Below are positions 1 to 10,494 of a DNA stretch of 64,000 bases, piece after piece. The notes beneath the pieces were generated by a model. The model was not told the origin of the DNA, made no database searches, and was given only the letters and a program-made list of their open reading frames with translations. The stretch's first letter is position 1. Each line of letters begins with the position of its first letter. Source of the DNA: Euphorbia lathyris (Eukaryota; Streptophyta; Magnoliopsida; Malpighiales; Euphorbiaceae). The stretch lies in contig NC_088916.1 of NCBI RefSeq assembly GCF_963576675.1, forward strand, positions 22,419,501 to 22,483,500, in the 5' to 3' direction. The position numbers and the translations under genes were made by a program.

Positions 1-2045
1 CCAGACTCAGTGACATTCATGTAGCTTAAAGAACCTTCATTCAGTTGTCCAGTTGCATCAGTATGACCGATGGGAGGAGGAGTCAAAGGAATGATATGGT
101 CAGTGACTAGAGTGGTGTTTTCAATCTGCATTTGGTTGATTTGAGGACAAGTTTGATCGACAGATAGATTAATTGGACAAGTAGAAACTCGAATACTGTC
201 TGTGTTGACCGGGGCAGATGTATTTGGAGTCAGCACAATGCTTGGATGGACAGCATTGACAGTAGTCGTCTCAACCTGACTTGTTGAGTTGGCAGAAGCA
301 TTGAAGTCGGCATGTTCCTATTCGGAAGAAACAGAGGCTTGCTTTTCGATGGATGCCGATGGAGCAGAAGATGGTTGCTTTTTGAAAAATTTCAACTTGA
401 GCTTGGAAGGATCTAAGGTCGGTTTCTGAATGACAAAGTCAGGGAGAGTTGGTGGTTGTACAGGAGGCTCACTGACTGTCTTCTCACATGCCTTGACCAA
501 TCTTCTTTTGCGAGGAGGATTGTCAGCCAGAATAGATTCGCCTGAGTGAGATGGAGAAGTTTCTTCTTGCTCAGTATTTTGCTGGTCAGCTAGCTCTTGG
601 ACTTGATCAACATTGTGTTGGTCAAGTTCTTGTTCTTCTCCAGCAGCCAACACAGTATTGGCTTGCTCAGCTGCAACCTCACTGGTTGTTTCCTCATTAT
701 CCTCAGCGTCATCCTGACCGCTGGCCTCTTCTTCTTCGTCATCTTCTGAACTATCACCATCTAGTTCTTCCTCAACTTGTGCAATAAACTGGTCGTCCAG
801 ATGCACCTTTTCTTCTTGTTCCTCAGACACAGTTCCTAAACACTGTGTGTAGTGAGAGTCACCAGGCACAACAATGTCAGTAGGGATAGCATCGAGGGGA
901 GTCAGTGTAGAAGACTTCTGCTTCTTCTGAGGCTGCACATCAGCATTAGTTCTGTCCTCAGTTTCAGGCTCATCTTGCCTGCTTCGTTTATCAGCTGACT
1001 TAGGTCTCTCCTGACCCTTAGTACCAGCTGACTTTTGCCTCTTAGCTGGAGACTCAGTATCATGTGAAGGAGTCTCAACAGCTTTCCTCTTACGAAAAGC
1101 GGGGGCCTTAGTTCTTTTCCCTTTCTGCGGAACAACTGTTTCCTCAGCTTGTCCAGCAGCAGCAGCAGCAGCTTTTCCTTTCTTCAGAGGCTGATCGAAC
1201 TTCAACGCTCTCAGCGAAGCTGCTGTGATCTCAGATCCTTTAGCTTTTACTTCATCAGTCAGGTCTATCTGATTATCAATGAGGATCCTAGTGATGAGCG
1301 ATCCTAGCCTTAGAGTTTCGGTACTCCTTAGGAAGCCAGCAATGAGGAATACTGGCATGTTGATCGGCTTGTACGTCAGCATATGCCAGATGAAGCATTG
1401 CTCGAAGTTTGTTGCTGAGGTGGTGTAGTTAATCTTGGGATAGAAAAAATAACTCAGTAGATAATGAGCCATCTTCTGGTGCTGACCCATGGAGGAACTG
1501 GATACTTCTCCTGAGTGGCCTTCAGGTTTACAGAAGTTGACCTCGTACCCAGTACCATCCAGATCTCCAGATCTCCTTAGCCTTGCTCCCTCAGTTTTTA
1601 ACTTGAGCAGATTTCCTAGGTAGAGAGGGTTGATGAAAATGGTTTTCTCTTTCACCACGGTTACCAAGTAGTCCTGGTTATCATCGGCAACGCGAAGGTT
1701 GTGGTAAAACTCCTTTACAAGGTCAGGATAGGTGGGATCCCTAATTGAAAACAGCTCAGTCCATCCATTTTGTGAAATCCACTCACAGAAGGGTTGTTCG
1801 GATTGTACGAATGCTTCAGATACCCATCTTGAGGGCTCAACCTTCCATTCTCGGACGTTTTCGTAGACCTTTGAATAGGTCCTGACTTTTTCAGGCTTTC
1901 CCTTACCAGAGGAGGTTTGGCCAGTTTTTCCTTTACTCGGCGTAGTGACCCTTGTAGATTCCGGCACAGAGGTTTGCCTGGAGGTTTCATCGGAGCTGGG
2001 CTTAGGGTGGCTGGCACCGGAAATGTTGAATGAAACTTTAGTCAT
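1..2045 (-). pseudogene. 3' accessory ORF of the Sirevirus element (env-position protein), interrupted by one TAG
   Basis: An ATG at 2045 opens 575 codons ending in TAG at 318-320. The same frame then stays open for 105 codons to the window edge, so the protein was longer or is read through. Residues about 65-270 form a globular region resembling the 'putative plant transposon protein' domain often found in such ORFs (visible motifs include DLVKEFYHNL and FEQCFIWHMLTYKPINMPVF). Residues 290-560 are low-complexity: K/R-rich, then strongly acidic (runs of D/E), then S/T/P-rich. I see no signal peptide and no convincing membrane anchor, so calling it an envelope would rest on position only. It is the longest undisturbed ORF in the element. 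It has its own TATA box about 95 bp upstream of the ATG. Confidence 0.7.
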
Positions 2046-2140
2046 AGTTGAAGATGGGAAAGCTTAGAAGGTTTTTAGAGAGAGAGTTCTTTGCCAGGAG
2101 ATTCGATAAACGTAAAGAGGAAACAATGGGGATTTACCCA

Positions 2141-2150
2141 TTATTTATAG
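2141..2150 (-). promoter_or_regulatory. TATA box upstream of the 3' accessory ORF
   Basis: The minus strand reads CTATAAATAA, a near-ideal plant TATA box. The accessory ORF's ATG lies about 95 bp downstream, room for transcription start 30 bp below the TATA and a leader of roughly 65-70 nt. The element's LTR promoter has almost the same box (CTATAAATAG at 8155-8164). This suggests separate, subgenomic-type transcription of the ORF, which is inference. Confidence 0.5.
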
Positions 2151-2500
2151 CGGTGGAGAATGGATCTTATCGAATCCATGTGTCAGTTTTGCCTCGGGAT
2201 TGTGAACCGACAATGTTCCTGGCATTTATGACACATTCGGCGCGTACGTCATCCTAGGTGGCTATACGCGTGCTTTTGCATTTATTCTAATGGATCTAAC
2301 ACTCAGCGTTTAGAATACTAAGCGTTTAATATTCTGAGTGGTCAGTATTGCATAAAGGGATGATTTCTAAGTTTAAACTAACTTACTCAGTGTGCAAATT
2401 TACTCAGTATTTGCTGTTTAATCAATTTCAATGAGTACTCAGCAAAGACTCATTCAGCATAGTAATTCACTCAGCATGCATATTCATTTAGTACAGGAAT
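2151..2500. other. Non-coding spacer between RNase H and the accessory ORF, rich in CTGAGT-like motifs
   Basis: No ORF is supported here. The last 240 bases hold about half a dozen copies of CTGAGT or CTGAAT (minus strand), irregularly spaced. The spacer sits directly upstream of the accessory ORF's TATA box, so it may contain its upstream promoter. Confidence 0.4.
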
Positions 2501-3988
2501 TTACTGAAGAGGATTAAACATACCAATGGCTTCTCTCAGTATGGTGAACTGTTCACGAGCCAGTGGCTTTGTGAAGATATCTGCAAGCTGCTCATCCGTT
2601 GGGACGTAGGTCAGCTTTATCTCACCTTTGAGTACATGGTCTCTAATGAAGTGATGCCTTATGCTGACATGCTTCATTTTGCTGTGTTGAATTGGGTTCT
2701 TTGATAGATCAATTGCACTTTTGTTGTCGCATTTGACCTTAATTGTCTTTGTTTGAACACCATAGTCTTCAAGCTGTTGCTTAATCCATAGGACTTGAGC
2801 AACACAGTGACCAACAGCAATGTACTCAGCTTCAGTGGTAGACAGGCCTACTGACGCCTGCTTCTTGTTGAACCAAGATACAAGACAGCTTCCTAAGAAA
2901 TGACATTCTCCAGAGGTGCTTTTCCGTTCTAGCTTGTCTCGACCATAGTCAGCGTCAGTGTATCCAACGAGTGTAAAGCCATGTGTGTTGGGATACCATA
3001 AACCTGCGTTCACTGAGCTTTGCAAGTATCTAAGGATTCTTTTTACAGCTATGTAATGAGATTCCTTAGGGTTAGATTGATATCTAGCACAGTAGCATAC
3101 TGAGAACTGAATGTCCGGTCTACTGGCTGTTAAGTAAAGTAGAGAGCCTATCATACCTCGATACAATTGGCTGTCTACTGACTTACCATTCTCGTTAGCG
3201 CAGAGGACAGTGTCAGTGCCCATAGGAGTGGATATTGGCTTGCAATTCTCCAAGTCATATTTCTTTAATATCTCCTTGGCATATTTAGCTTGACTGATGA
3301 AGATGTCATTCTTTCCTTGTTTTATTTGAAGTCCGAGGAAGAAGTTGAGTTCTCCCATCATCGACATTTCAAACTCAGTCTGCATTTGTTTGCTAAATTC
3401 CTTGCACATTGATTCGTTAGTTGCACCAAATATTATATCATCAACATAGATTTGAGCCAGCAGGGTATCTTTACCCTTTCTCTTAATGAATAAGGTTGTA
3501 TCATCTTTGCCCCTGACGTAATTTCTAGTCAGTAGGAAACTGGTCAGCCTCTCATACCAAGCACGTGGTGCTTGTTTGAGACCGTACAGAGCCTTTTTGA
3601 GTTTATAAACATGGTTTGGGAATTTTGGATCCTCAAACCCTAGAGGTTGATTAACATAAACTTCCTTGTTTATAACTCCATTAAGAAATGCACTCTTAAC
3701 ATCGATTTGGAATAATTTAAAGTTCATGTAAGATGCATATGCACATAAGATCCTAATAGCTTCTAGCCTTGCCACTGGGGCAAAGGTCTCACCATAGTCA
3801 ATACCTTCTTGCTGACTGTAGCCCTGAGCTACAAGCCTTGCTTTGTTCCTGACTACATTTCCTTGCTCATCCATTTTGTTGCGGAAGACCCATCTTGTTC
3901 CAATGGTCTTCTGACTCCTTGGATGTGGCACTAGCTCCCATACATCGTTTCTTCTGAATTGGTCAAGTTCCTCTTGCATTGCGCACAT
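2501..3988 (-). pseudogene. Reverse transcriptase and RNase H of the Sirevirus element
   Basis: A 495-codon open frame covers the copia RT core and RNase H. It begins with the RT entry segment (QEELDQFRRNDVWELV), continues to the catalytic YVDDIIFG near 3440-3465, and ends with RNase H motifs GYTDADYG and STTEAEYIAVGHCVAQ. The C-terminal ADIFTKPLA motif is present. The domain itself is uninterrupted and looks full length, but it is cut off from integrase by TAG at 3989-3991, directly before its first ATG, in the same frame. In related proteins this position is commonly Trp, so a TGG-to-TAG change is likely. Confidence 0.9.
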
Positions 3989-4987
3989 CTAGAATTCATC
4001 TTCCTCAGCATCAGCGAAGTTCTTAGGTTCCTGTACTGAGACGAAGGCTACATTGCTGAGGTACTTCCTGAGTTGATTCCTCATCATCAGGGTATTCCCA
4101 GCAGAATCAAGGATTGCACTCTCTGAGTGCCCTATTGGAATCCTTATCTCTTTAGGTAGATTTATGTCTTGTGCTGTCTGTGTTTCAACAATCTCTGCAG
4201 AAGTAGATGGGTCAGTGAAAGTAATTTTAGGTTCACTCTTACTCTTGGTCAACCTTTTAGTGAATGACTCAGTAGCTGGTTCTTGGTCAGCGGTTACTGA
4301 GTGTGGATCATCATCGGTCAGTGGCTGGTATCTTCCTACAGGGTTAGTCTCGTCGAACTCAACATGTACTGACTCTTCTAAAACTTGAGTTCGTTTATTG
4401 AAAACTCTGTATGCTTTGCTGTTTGTTGAGTAGCCTAGAAAGATAGCCTCATCAGCTTTTGAATCAAACTTTGCTAAGCTATCTTTGGTATTTAAGATAA
4501 AACATTTACAGCCAAAGGCACGAAAGTATCCAATATTGGGCTTTCGTCCTTTCCAAAGTTCATAGGGGGTTTTCTTTAATATAGGTCTAACTAGAGCCCT
4601 ATTAAGAATATAGCATGCTGTGTTAACAGCCTCTCCCCAAAAATACTTTGGAAGCCTATGCTCATCCAGCATTGTCCTGGCAATTTCAACTAGAGTTCTG
4701 TTCTTCTTTTCAACAACCCCATTTTGTTGAGGTGTTCTAGGAGCAGAAAAATTATGGTCAATGCCGCTGGCTTCACAAAATTCAACAAACTTTTGGTTTT
4801 TGAATTCTCCACCATTATCACTTCGGATGTGAGCCAATTTTAGGTCTTTATCATTTTCAATTTTTCTAACCAAATTTGAAAATGTCTCAAAGGTCTCATC
4901 CTTGCTACTCAGCAAGATGACCCAAGTGTACCGAGAGAAGTCATCTACAATGACCAAGGAAAATCTTCTTCCACCCAGACTCAGCGG
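3989..4987 (-). pseudogene. Integrase catalytic core of the Sirevirus element
   Basis: The frame encodes the DDE integrase core: VIVDDFSRYTW with the first Asp, RSDNGGEF with the second, and TPQQNGVVEKKNRTL with the catalytic Glu region. A GKEF-like C-terminal part follows (FGCKCFILNTKDSLAKFDSKADEAIFLGYS). It is in frame with the upstream protease/pre-integrase segment through about ten codons after TAG at 4988-4990, which replaces a codon that is commonly Gln (CAG) after LFGPV. TAG at 3989-3991 ends it. Confidence 0.88.
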
Positions 4988-5640
4988 CTAGACTGGACCG
5001 AAGAGATCCAAGTGTAGTAACTCTAACGGACGCTTAGTTGAGACAATGTTTTTGCTATGAAAAGATTGTTTGGTTTGTTTTCCAGCTTGGCAAGCGTGGC
5101 ATAATTGATCTTTTTCAAATTTAAGTTCAGACAGTCCCTCAACCAATTGCTTTCTTGCTAATTTGGCCAGGAGGTCCATGCTTACATGACCAAGTCTCCT
5201 GTGCCATAGCCAGAAATTTTCTTCCTTTGATACTAAGCATACAGTTTTTGAAAACTTTTTCTCTAAGTCTAGCATAAAGACATTATCTATGCGAGGGGCA
5301 GTTAAGATTAACTCATTTGTTCTACCCTCGTATATTTTACATCCAGTAGCATCAAATATAACTTTTCTCCCATTGTCACATAGCTGAGCTACGCTGAGTA
5401 AGTTATATTTGAGTCCGCTGACTAGGGAGACTGACTCAATAGTGGGGTTACCTCCAATGGTTCCTGACCCTACTATCTTACCCTTTTTGTTGTCTCCAAA
5501 ACTTACACTTCCTCCTCGTTTACGCTCAAACGTGATGAACTGAGTTTCATCACCAGTCATATGTCTCGAACATGCGCTGTCAATATACCACATCTTTGAC
5601 TTCTCAGCACATCTCAGGCTTACCTGCAGTGTAACTAGTT
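4988..5640 (-). pseudogene. Protease and GAG-pre-integrase segment
   Basis: The segment opens with MWYIDSACSRHMTGDE, the copia protease active site, where the usual Asp-Ser/Thr-Gly/Ala is present as DSA. It continues with the zinc-binding pre-integrase domain: WLWHRRLGHVSMDLL supplies the two His and CHACQAGKQTKQ the two Cys. The frame differs by one from the upstream zinc-knuckle segment, so a small indel lies near 5632-5640. It ends at TAG 4988-4990 after LFGPV. Confidence 0.85.
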
Positions 5641-6534
5641 ACTTTTAGGTACCCAATTCTTTCTGGGTCCTTGCTTGTTAGGTGCAACAGGTAAATCATC
5701 ATGTTTAATTTTATGGCGACATATTTGGACAGTATGGCCATTCTTTCCACAAAAGTCACAGCTGACCTTCTGTTTAGGATGTTTCACTGACTGGTCAGCA
5801 CCTCAGTGCTGAGCGTGCCAGCACACCTTAGTGGTGTGTCCTTTCTTCCCACAAAAGTCACACTGGACTTTCCGCTGGGGATTCCATCTCTGCTGAGTAT
5901 CTTGGTACTGAGTTCTCAGAGGAATGTTTCTTTTATTTGGAACCTTTAATTGGTTCTGGATAGTTGTGACGTCCGTTCTCAGTTTCTTTGAAACTGATTG
6001 GACTTCAGAGACAGACTCATGTATGATCATCATGTTATCATGCAAAGTTGAGTTGTCCTAAAGAAGGAATCTGAGGTCACTCAGCTTGACCTCTTCCACT
6101 TCGTCACAGCGTCTGCTGAGTGCTCTAACTTTCTTATTACACTTCTTGACAAGTGTGTAGAGATCACTCAGGGCATTAACCATATCGTTTCTGAGCTGGG
6201 GAAGAGTAATTACCTCATTTGATTGCTCCTCGTTATCTGATGCGACGGATGGGTCAACATGCTCAGAGACGCACGGCTCAACAAGTTCGTCAGCCATGAA
6301 GCATATCTTTGCTGACTCAGTGGCCTCAGCTTCTGTAGATGAAGACTCATCACTGTCGCTCCATGTAGCCACCATTGCCTTTTTGCCGCTCTTCTTGTCT
6401 TTCCTCAGTGTGGGGCAGCTTGACTTAATATGGCCAGTTAATAGGCTTTGAGCTGTCCTTTTTGTATTTGCTGTCGCTTGAGTCAGCTTTAAATTTATCA
6501 AACTTTCTGTAAGGCTTCTTAGAATATTTGTCAT
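5641..6534 (-). pseudogene. Gag C-terminal region with two zinc knuckles, broken by two in-frame stops
   Basis: One frame carries an acidic stretch (MVATWSDSDESSSTEAE), a coiled-coil-like stretch, then zinc knuckle CDFCGKKGHTTKVC (about 5815-5860) and a second knuckle CDFCGKNGHTVQIC (about 5720-5765), both CX2CX4HX4C. TAG at 6058-6060 and TGA at 5803-5805 interrupt it without changing frame. The TGA is explained by CGA deamination, which is inference. Two such knuckles bind nucleic acid in gag proteins. Confidence 0.8.
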
Positions 6535-7354
6535 TCTTCCTGAATAGCCTTTTCATCTTCCTTGTGAACATAGCCATCTCCTCGTCATCAGTTGAGCTCC
6601 CGTCAGTGGAGTCAGCTTTCATGACAAGAGATTTCTGCTTCTTGTCTTCAGACTTTTCCTTCACCTCGAAGTTTTTCATTGATATCTCATGGGTCAGCAA
6701 CGAGCCGATGAGTTCGTCATATTTGTAGGTGGTTAAGTCCTGAGCTTCCTCAACAACTGTCTTCTTTGCTTGCCAGTCTTTAGGAAGACTTCTGAGAATC
6801 TTCTTGACTTGTTCTTCCTCAGTGAAGATTTTCCCAAGCCGCTTGAGCTCATTTATGATGTTTGTAAACCTTGCATTCATGTCAGATATGCCCTCATCAT
6901 TGTTCATCTCGAACAGCTCGTACAGTCTCATCTGCTGGTTCACCTTGGACTCCTTTACTTTATTGGTTCTTTCGTAGGTGACCTCCAGCTTTTTCCAGAT
7001 CTCTTGCGCCAACTCACAACCTGAAATTTTATTATATTCTGCAGCATCGAGCGCACAGTGAAGCATATTAATAGCCGAAGCGTGATTTTGAAGCTTCTTG
7101 AGATCATCCTCTTTCCATTTGGCCTCAGCTTTTACAACTGTTTGGCCAGCCACAACTTCGACAGGTATAAACGGACCTTGGACTATGGATAGCCAGGCAC
7201 TCATGTTTGTAGCCTGAATGAAATTTTTCATCCTATTCTTCCAGAAGGTATAGTTAGACCCGAATAATAGGGGAGGCCGAGTGATGGATAGCCCCTCAGG
7301 CAATATCTGAGTTGTTTGGTTTCCTGGGAGAAACCGAGTACTGTTTTCGCCCAT
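6425..7354 (-). pseudogene. Gag N-terminal region (UBN2-like) of the Sirevirus element
   Basis: The ATG at 7354 lies 50 bp inside the primer-binding site and opens 309 codons. The protein resembles copia gag of the UBN2/DUF4219 type: RPPLLFGSNYTFWKNRMKNF near the N-terminus and LRSLPKDWQAKKTVVEEA further on. The end is K/S-rich. It runs out of frame at about 6430-6450, where the next frame begins with a half zinc knuckle (GHIKSSCP). The first two Cys of that knuckle are missing, so a short deletion both removed the metal site and shifted the frame. Confidence 0.85.
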
Positions 7355-7403
7355 GGTAGGGATCAGCTCAAGGTTGTTAGACCTTTTACAGTGAGCTTTT
7401 AGA

Positions 7404-7415
7404 GCTCTGATACCA
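7404..7415 (-). promoter_or_regulatory. Primer-binding site for initiator tRNA-Met
   Basis: The minus strand reads TGGTATCAGAGC, the standard plant copia primer site complementary to the 3' end of initiator tRNA-Met. It sits two bases inside the LTR edge. Confidence 0.92.
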
Positions 7416-7417
7416 CT

Positions 7418-8760
7418 TGTTGGTCCCTTATAACGTTACAAGTATAGTTCCAAGGGGGTGTTAGGAACTATTTAAACTTTTTCGATTCTTAGGGCAGACT
7501 TCTTTTCTTAAGAGAAAAGGTTTTAACAGCGGCGCTGAGTAATCAGTAAGATACTGGCTTAGTCAACTGGTGACTAGGTCAGTTTCTTGACTTGAGTCAG
7601 GAGATAGCACTTAAAGTCTATTCATGAGCTCGGATGTCTGATGCGCATAACTCAGCTTGACCTCTTTACTTGGTCAGTTTTTGGTTATTGAAGCAAGCAA
7701 TATATATAAGGAGTTTAAGGTAAGAAATACGTTACTCAGCAGATTTATCCAGGTTCGGCTTCTTCTAAGCCTACGTCCTGTCCCCGGAACACGTTCCGAG
7801 ATTTCGAATCCTCTACTGAGCTCTTTAAAGGTAGAGCCTCAAACCTTTTACAATCTTAGCAACTGAGTATAACAAGAGTACATTCCTCTATACCTCTACT
7901 CAATCCTAATCTCTCGCTGAGTACTATAACCGAGTACTCAGCCTCTCCTTTCTAATCTCTAGAAATGATAAGTGTTTGTCCTAAACAATGATTGCTAAGA
8001 CACCTTAGATGATTGAATAATCACTCTAGACTTTTACACAAATATATGAAATGTAGTGTAAGATTGCTTTGCTTCTTGCTTGCAGAACTTGCGTAGAAAT
8101 TTGGTCAGCGTAATGGCTTGATCAAGTTCTGTGTGAATGAAGCTTCTGATGACACTATTTATAGAGACATCTTGAGGCATCGGTCATTTCGAATTTCGAA
8201 ATAACCGTTGGAGAGAAACGGCTTCCTGTCGTTGTCATCCTGACTTGCTCAGAGCTCTCGGCCAATCAGATTTGTGTATCTTCTGTCCTCGGTCAGCTTT
8301 TGGTCAGCTCAGCAGAATGTCTCTCCTTTTATGGTAAAGTCAACTAGACAGCATACTGTGTCGTCTGAACTTTACCCAAAGTAGAAATACTTTGTCTGGA
8401 AGTTTTCCTTAGCCAGCTGCTGTCTTGTACGCTTTGTCGAATCAACTCAGCAGCTTCGTTCCGAAGTTGTTCCCTGAAGGTCTTCTAGATCCTTCTTATG
8501 CTGAGTTGCGTTTTGCACACAGCGACATCGTTTTGATAAACGCGGACCGAGTTGTCTTGAGTTGTTTGACTTGGGCTTTGACTTTCGTATTGGGCTTGGG
8601 CCTTTTAATCCTTATGTCTTATAAACAATTTAACTCAACATTGAACAAACACATTAGTAGAATAAATCAAAGCATTTAAACTTAGTGTTTTTAGAATATG
8701 CTTTTAAGTATACTTAAACAATTTTGTCAAATCAAAATTATGTGGAAAGGTGTTTCAACA
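7418..8760 (-). repeat. 5' LTR of the Sirevirus element
   Basis: The LTR is 1343 bp. On the minus strand it begins TGTTGAAACA and ends ACCAACA, giving TGTTG...CAACA ends next to the primer-binding site. A TATA box, CTATAAATAG, lies at 8155-8164 (minus strand), about 600 bp into the LTR. The 3' partner is outside the window. Confidence 0.82.
8155..8164 (-). promoter_or_regulatory. TATA box of the Sirevirus LTR
   Basis: CTATAAATAG on the minus strand lies within the LTR, oriented toward gag. Transcription would start near 8125. Confidence 0.6.
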
Positions 8761-9003
8761 TTGTGTTCTTAAAGCATACTGACCAAAAGTGTGAGATTGA
8801 TTGAAGACGAAGGAAAGACCGAAGATGTTGAACGACGACAAAGAATAACTGAACGCATAGGAGTGACGCTGGTGACCGACGATTATGTTTTAAAAATAAC
8901 AAAATATTTACAATAATGTCATTATATGTATTTATAATAATGCCATAAATGAGTATTTTCACATAAGAATCATTCTCACATAAGAGATGTGTTTTCACTT
9001 AAA
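8761..9003. other. AT-rich spacer between two retroelements
   Basis: No gene or recognisable element is seen. The first five bases (TTGTG) are the candidate target duplication of the Sirevirus element, which cannot be confirmed. Confidence 0.4.
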
Positions 9004-9507
9004 CCCTCCCCTATATATAACAACAACAACAACAACAACATCAAAGCCTTAGTCCCGAAATGATTCGGGGTCGGCTAACATGAACCATCATATAAAACCG
9101 TGAAATTAAGTCGTGTCAGCGACACAAATTCGCTCCCTCCACTCCGCCCTATCCACTACCATATTTTTCTCAATTCCCAGTAAACTCATATCACTCTCGA
9201 TCACCCGCCTCCAAGTTTGCTTAGGTCTTCCCTTACCCTTCACCACTACATCCCTTTGCCACTCTTCGGTCCTCCTAACCGGCGCATCAAGCGCTCTACG
9301 TCTCACATGGCCAAACCATCTTAGTCGGTTTTCTCTCATTTTATTCTCAATAGATGTAACCCCTACTTTTTTTTTCCTAATTATTTCATTACTCACCCGA
9401 TCCTTTCTCGTATGACCACACATCCATCTCAACGTACGCATCTCCACCACCGACATCTTATAGATGTGACAGTGTTGCACTGCCCAACACTCCCTCCCCT
9501 ATATATA
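9004..9507 (-). mobile_element. 5'-truncated RTE-type LINE flanked by 16-bp target duplications
   Basis: The insert is about 9020-9491. The minus strand encodes the C-terminal tail of an RTE-clade reverse transcriptase protein (9480-9106, 124 codons), with the characteristic segments MSVVEMRTLRWMCG and ENRLRWFGHVRRR. It is followed by a short 3' UTR and a (TTG)n tail at about 9019-9042. The flanking copies of CCCTCCCCTATATATA at 9004-9019 and 9492-9507 match over 16 bp, a target-site duplication. Severe 5' truncation is usual for LINEs. Confidence 0.85.
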
Positions 9508-9524
9508 TATATATATATATATAT
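9500..9524. repeat. Short TA microsatellite
   Basis: About 12 TA units immediately right of the RTE insertion, overlapping its target duplication. Confidence 0.9.
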
Positions 9525-9559
9525 GAGTTAATTAATTAAATATTAAAAGGAGAAATAAT

Positions 9560-9850
9560 TTAATTTGCAAGAAGTCTAGCTTGGAAATTTCATCTTTACT
9601 AAGAAGAGAAACAGAGAAACCAATCCAAGAACCACTCTGAAGAGCATGAATTTATTAAGAGAAATTAGAGTAATTAGTTTGACATTCATGTGATATTATT
9701 TCAAAAGCTTTAAACCTAGCTTCTTCATTGAACCACTCTTTATAATAGGTGCTTGAACTGGAGTTTTTCCTTCAACCATGTTTACGCCTGAAGACATTGA
9801 TAATCTTAACGTAGGTGATGGGTTTGTACATAATAGGGCAAACGTTTAAG
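9560..9850 (-). pseudogene. Decayed second copy of the receptor-kinase last exon
   Basis: This stretch matches the last exon at 10495-10853 base by base over long runs, for example the part encoding the TLRPSMSSVVNMVEGK region and the serine-rich tail, but it has many substitutions and indels. The only open frames are short. It shows that the kinase gene, or its 3' end, was duplicated in tandem. No other exon of this second copy is visible in the window. Confidence 0.75.
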
Positions 9851-10213
9851 AGTTGAGCTACACGCAAATAACAAATGTATAATGGTTCTTGGACCGAATC
9901 TTTATCTCGTCTCACTAACTTGGAATACAATCCTATATGCTGCGGAAGAGTTCTCAACTCATGTAGTCCGTTATAGATATAACTCAACATATGGTTTCTA
10001 ACTCTCTAATTCATATAATAATTTCAACTAGAACCATTTCACATATTTGTCTAAAAAAGCTCACATTATTTTCTCATCCAACAATTATCCTATTCAAGTA
10101 TGTGCATAAGGCTTAGCATATACCAAATTTCAATTTATAACATTATAACTTACTCCATCTCATATTTTTCGTATCTATCACAACATATCAAAAATCGTAA
10201 CAACATTTGTCAC

Positions 10214-10270
<57 letters not shown>

Positions 10271-10494
10271 ACCTACTCTAGTTAACACATTGGGGTGCAC
10301 TTCCATTTGAAGTGTCTCTTATACTAACATAAGATAAGATGTATACAAATAAAACTCCATAAAGAGTCAATTCAAATGTAACCCACATTGTTTAATCCTT
10401 AAACTCTAAATGACCTAAGTGCACTCTTTCTGCCTTAACTTCCTTCATACTAATTAACACAATACTGTTTCTACCTTAATCAATTAATTAAATA
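9851..10494. other. Intergenic AT-rich DNA with a TA microsatellite
   Basis: No gene is supported. It contains a (TA)27-like run at about 10215-10268. Confidence 0.6.
10215..10268. repeat. TA microsatellite, about 27 units
   Basis: An uninterrupted alternating TA run. Confidence 0.95.

Larger units (their letters stand above)
1..8760 (-). mobile_element. Sirevirus-type Ty1/copia retrotransposon, left part cut by window edge
   Basis: Read on the minus strand, the order is LTR (8760-7418), primer-binding site, gag, protease, integrase, RT, RNase H and then a separate ORF 3' of pol. This gene order, with protease-integrase before RT and an extra ORF after RNase H, is that of the Sirevirus branch of copia elements. 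The element is defective: gag-pol carries at least two frame changes and several nonsense codons, listed under the parts. The polypurine tract and the 3' LTR would lie left of base 1, so LTR divergence and target duplication cannot be assessed here. Confidence 0.9.

Noticed and set aside
7404..7415. Possible tRNA gene remnant
   Set aside because: Only the 12-nt primer-binding complement is present here and at the other two copia elements; there is no tRNA fold.
9113..9415. 100-codon plus-strand ORF
   Set aside because: Antisense shadow of the RTE reverse transcriptase tail.
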